Below are positions 61,553 to 64,000 of a DNA stretch of 64,000 nucleotides, piece by piece. The stretch comes from Gemmata palustris. Its GTDB lineage: Bacteria > Planctomycetota > Planctomycetia > Gemmatales > Gemmataceae. The stretch's first letter is position 1. The number at the start of each line of letters is the position of its first letter. The stretch spans positions 62,001 to 126,000 of the forward strand of contig NZ_JAGKQQ010000002.1 of NCBI RefSeq assembly GCF_017939745.1. The letters run 5' to 3'. Position numbers and translations under genes: made by a program. A model generated the notes under the pieces. That model saw nothing but the letters and a program-made list of their open reading frames with translations, did not search any database and was not told the origin of the DNA.

Positions 61553-61594
61553 ATGCGTTGACCCTGGTGTTCGGTCTGTGTCGATCCACTTGTA

Positions 61595-62785
61595 GTGGCA
61601 GATCGCATTCGCTCGGATCTATTGACTCTGCTGAATCGAGCAATAAAATCCGCCTCTGTGCCATCTTTGTACACTACTCCCGCCCTGCCTCTCTCATCAG
61701 GTCGCGTTCCCGGCCTTGATGGGTTAAGAGCCATTTCCATCTCCCTCGTTTACGCAAGTCACCTCGCCAAAACAAAAGGGTTGAATCTACCTCGCCCGGA
61801 TTTAATCTCCCGGCACGGGGCAATCGGGGTAGACGTATTCTTCGTCATCAGTGGCTTTCTCATTACCCTCCTCCTCTTCCGGGAGAGCGGGCGGACCGGT
61901 CAGATTTCCCTCTGGGGCTTCTGGCGGCGGCGAGTTCTACGGATCATCCCAGCGTACCTTAGTTACCTGCTCGTCGTTGCTCTCCTCAGTTATCTTGGCG
62001 TCTACGCCCTAACCGGGTCGGACTGGGTGGCATCGCTGACATACACTGTCAATTTCCTCCCCAGGCTAGACGAAAGGTGGCCAATTGGCCACCTTTGGAG
62101 CTTGTCCGTGGAGGAACATTTCTATCTCCTCTGGCCGTTCGCGCTCGTTCTTTTCGGGCGCCGGGCGGCTGGATTTCTTCTCGTTGTCGTCGTCGCATCC
62201 TCCCCGGCCATACGCTACGTCCTATGGCTGACTCTCCGAGATAGACTCGACATCGATTTCGCAACGCCCGCACGAATGGACACACTGGCTGTCGGATGCT
62301 TGCTCGCCTATCTACTGACAGGTCGGGCCGGGCCGACCGTCTTGGCCTGGGCCGGACGGCGGGCTACTGGCCTGTTTCTGGTCGGCGTCTGCGGGATCAT
62401 CCTGTCACTCGTCGCGAGCTCCCTATCGGGCAAGGTGGCGATCACTATCGCGCGCCCCCTCGTCGCCGGATTCGTTGCCTTGGTAACTCTCGCGGCCGTC
62501 GCCAACGCTCACAGCCGAGTCACCCGCCTCTTGGAATTCCGCCCGCTCGTATGGATTGGTACCCTCTCCTACTCGCTCTACCTCTGGCAAGGGCCATTCC
62601 TGAACCCGCACTCTGACGCTTGGGTCGCGCGTTGGCCAGTTAACCTCGCGCTGTCTGTCGCCGCGGCCACCGCGTGCCATTACCTGATCGAGCGACCGTT
62701 CCTGCGTCTGAAAGCTCGGAATCGCGGAGGGTCCGAAATTGAGGGCGAGGGACGCTCCAACCCACCGCTGCGCGTCCCCCAGTAG
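61595..62785 (+). CDS. Acyltransferase 3 family membrane protein (OafA/YrhL-like)
   Basis: 396 residues from a GTG only 27 bp beyond the ISAs1 end. The family opening VPGLDGLRAISISLVYASH (His), followed by GAIGVDVFFVISGFLI and later HLWSLSVEEHFYLLWP (His, Glu), is fully present. About ten membrane helices follow, then a short charged tail. These proteins add O-acetyl or other acyl groups to surface polysaccharides. Base composition is visibly less GC-rich than in genes left of the insertion nest. With the next two genes it looks like the start of a polysaccharide cluster. Its promoter may have been changed by the insertion. Confidence 0.88.
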   Translation: MADRIRSDLLTLLNRAIKSASVPSLYTTPALPLSSGRVPGLDGLRAISISLVYASHLAKTKGLNLPRPDLISRHGAIGVDVFFVISGFLITLLLFRESGRTGQISLWGFWRRRVLRIIPAYLSYLLVVALLSYLGVYALTGSDWVASLTYTVNFLPRLDERWPIGHLWSLSVEEHFYLLWPFALVLFGRRAAGFLLVVVVASSPAIRYVLWLTLRDRLDIDFATPARMDTLAVGCLLAYLLTGRAGPTVLAWAGRRATGLFLVGVCGIILSLVASSLSGKVAITIARPLVAGFVALVTLAAVANAHSRVTRLLEFRPLVWIGTLSYSLYLWQGPFLNPHSDAWVARWPVNLALSVAAATACHYLIERPFLRLKARNRGGSEIEGEGRSNPPLRVPQ

Positions 62786-63069
62786 ATGTCGGCCTCAGGG
62801 GCATTCAGTTGGCTGGCCAGTTGGAGCACTGATTTAGCTCCAAGACAGCGGTCTGCCGATACGCGACCGGCGATGGCCGCTCGGCACAACGCACGCCCAG
62901 TTTTCTTGAGGGCTACAAGCGGGTGGCGGGTGTCGAGGTAAAACCTTGGCCGAAAATGTTTTCGGCCCCAAATGCGAGTTGGCTCTGCCCGCCCGCCAGC
63001 CCGTACAATCACTCCGCCGCGAGCTGATTCCGGCAGGCACCAACTCACGGCATGCGAGGTCTGAGACCA

Positions 63070-63822
63070 ATGGAAGACCGCGTCTATTCCGAGAAATTCT
63101 TCAGCGACCATGTCGCCGGATCGCGGCAGTCGGCCCACGTTATCGTTCCTATGGTGCTCGACCTCATCCACCCCAAAAGCGTCGTTGATGTTGGCTGCGG
63201 CCTCGGTGCTTGGCTCGCCGTTTTCGCGGAAAACGGCGTGACCGACATCATGGGTATCGACGTGGACTACATCGACAGATCCCATCGGCTAATCGCAGAG
63301 GACAAATTCCGCCCAATTGACCTCAATAAGCCATTCAAACTCGACCGCTCGTTCGACTTGGTCGTCTGCCTCGAGGTCGCCGAACACCTCCCGGAGAGCT
63401 CTGCCGAAGGATTCGTCTCCAGCCTCGTCGCGATTGGGGGCGCCGTCCTCTTCTCTGCCGCCATACCCGGCCAAGGCGGCACTAACCACATCAACGAACA
63501 GTGGCAGGTGTACTGGCGAGATCAATTTCTAAAATGTCGCTACGAGTTGGTCGACTGCTTCCGTCCGCTGATCTGGGAAAACGACCGGGTCCAGGTCCAC
63601 TACCGTCAGAATATGTTTCTGTACGTGGATGCAACTATTTTAGACAGTATGCCCGGTCTCGTTGCAACTCGGGCTAAATTCGCCGGCCATCCGCTATCGA
63701 TCGTCCATCCCGCGCTCTGGGAAGTAGAGCACATGAATACCCGCCCCACAATCGGCAGTCTCCTCCGTGAATTTCCTCGCGCCGCCCTCCGGTCGGTCCG
63801 GAAACGGTTTCTGAAGAAGTGA
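63070..63822 (+). CDS. Class I SAM-dependent methyltransferase
   Basis: 250 residues from the ATG at 63070 (MEDRVYSEKFFSDH); an ATG six codons earlier is less likely. The SAM motif VVDVGCGLGAWLAVFAE is clear, with IDVD after the second strand and FDLVVCLEVAEHLPE as motif IV. This is the Methyltransf_23-type protein often found in glycan and lipopolysaccharide clusters, where it methylates a sugar or its carrier. The C-terminal 70 residues are basic (RKRFLKK). It lies between the acyltransferase and the start of a glycosyltransferase gene, supporting a role in surface glycan synthesis. Confidence 0.88.
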   Translation: MEDRVYSEKFFSDHVAGSRQSAHVIVPMVLDLIHPKSVVDVGCGLGAWLAVFAENGVTDIMGIDVDYIDRSHRLIAEDKFRPIDLNKPFKLDRSFDLVVCLEVAEHLPESSAEGFVSSLVAIGGAVLFSAAIPGQGGTNHINEQWQVYWRDQFLKCRYELVDCFRPLIWENDRVQVHYRQNMFLYVDATILDSMPGLVATRAKFAGHPLSIVHPALWEVEHMNTRPTIGSLLREFPRAALRSVRKRFLKK

Positions 63823-63894
63823 TATCCTTGTCTCCGGAACATCTGAGTACAGGGCAAATTCGCGCATCATGCCGCTAAGAGGTTCATCAATCCT

Positions 63895-64000
63895 ATGAGA
63901 GTGTTGTTTTATCAGGAGCGGTGCGCCCCGGGGGGGATAAGTACGTTCATTCAGAGCATGTGCATCGCGTTGAAGGAAGCCGGCGTCGATTGTGCGGCGT
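63895..64000 (+). CDS. Glycosyltransferase (GT4-like), N-terminus only
   Basis: The first 35 residues are visible (MRVLFYQERCAPGGISTFIQ and then SMCIALKEAGVDCAA). The pattern of a short beta strand, a Gly-Gly-Ile-Ser loop and a helix is the acceptor-side start of GT-B glycosyltransferases. The gene continues past the window. It follows the methyltransferase gene by 72 bp on the same strand. Confidence 0.6.
   Translation, partial: MRVLFYQERCAPGGISTFIQSMCIALKEAGVDCAA

Larger units (their letters stand above)
56362..61567 (+). mobile_element. ISAs1-type element, outermost of four nested insertions
   Basis: The ends are ccagggtccacgcatct at 56362 and, inverted, agatgcgttgaccctgg ending at 61567. 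Removing the nested DNA leaves about 1.2 kb, the normal ISAs1 length. The transposase is split by the inner element and has further lesions. No matching target duplication was found at the outer ends. Confidence 0.8.

Noticed and set aside
56362-61567. A composite transposon carrying cargo
   Set aside because: Each inner element sits inside the transposase or ends of the one outside it, with its own duplication, and there is no cargo gene. Nesting explains everything.
62786-63069. Possible small genes between the acyltransferase and the methyltransferase on either strand
   Set aside because: The frames overlap the neighbours, lack codon bias and have no motif; the 284-base gap is best read as a spacer.

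Overview
The window is GC-rich bacterial DNA whose gene content points to a planctomycete, most likely the Gemmata lineage (Gemmataceae). The evidence is a giant secreted protein carrying the planctomycete N-terminal signature LEDRLVPA, a PEP-CTERM-like protein, a planctomycete-type serine/threonine kinase, a dihydropteroate synthase-like protein of the kind linked to methanopterin C1 chemistry, a HEAT-repeat secreted protein, and several families of palindromic repeats between and inside genes. This assignment is inference; there is no rRNA gene here to confirm it.

Layout. Positions 1-9.7 kb hold mostly single housekeeping genes: a LOG-family hydrolase, a 2-hydroxyacid dehydrogenase, NusB, a PHP phosphoesterase, two small secreted Gly/Pro/Tyr-rich proteins, an FHA protein, an alpha/beta hydrolase, an enolase-superfamily enzyme, a DUF309 protein and a GspF/PilC-type protein. 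Positions 9.7-21.4 kb start with a 467-bp inverted-repeat element. They continue with two GT39-type membrane glycosyltransferases, a prenyltransferase-like secreted protein, a TlpA-like protein, a translationally coupled GT2/DHPS-like pair and a coupled MsbA-like exporter/GT39 pair. Positions 22-29.3 kb hold the cell-surface locus: a small PEP-CTERM protein followed by a 2008-residue SdrD B-repeat protein that begins with a related domain. Positions 29.5-36.4 kb hold UDP-glucose dehydrogenase, a Ser/Thr kinase, an EEP-family hydrolase, a macro-SIR2 fusion (the best candidate for an undescribed NAD-linked defence or signalling protein) and an SDR.

Positions 36.6-42.6 kb hold transposase remnants, tRNA-Gln(CUG) with a readable promoter and terminator, an RND efflux permease with its adaptor, and a 149-bp MITE-like element. 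Positions 42.8-47.4 kb form a three-gene operon of thioredoxin-like protein, hybrid histidine kinase and response regulator. Positions 48-53.1 kb form an ABC-2 exporter operon with a large membrane-anchored partner, followed by a HEAT-repeat protein.

Positions 56.3-61.6 kb are a four-deep nest of insertion sequences: an ISAs1-type element interrupted by an IS701-like element, itself interrupted by an IS3-type element, itself interrupted by a fourth element. Terminal inverted repeats can be read for all four, and target duplications for the three inner insertions. Beyond the nest, a less GC-rich set of genes (acyltransferase, methyltransferase, start of a glycosyltransferase) looks like the edge of a surface-polysaccharide cluster.

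Starts were re-chosen where a signal peptide, ribosome binding site or neighbour overlap argued for it. Functions rest on motifs read by eye; no database search was run.
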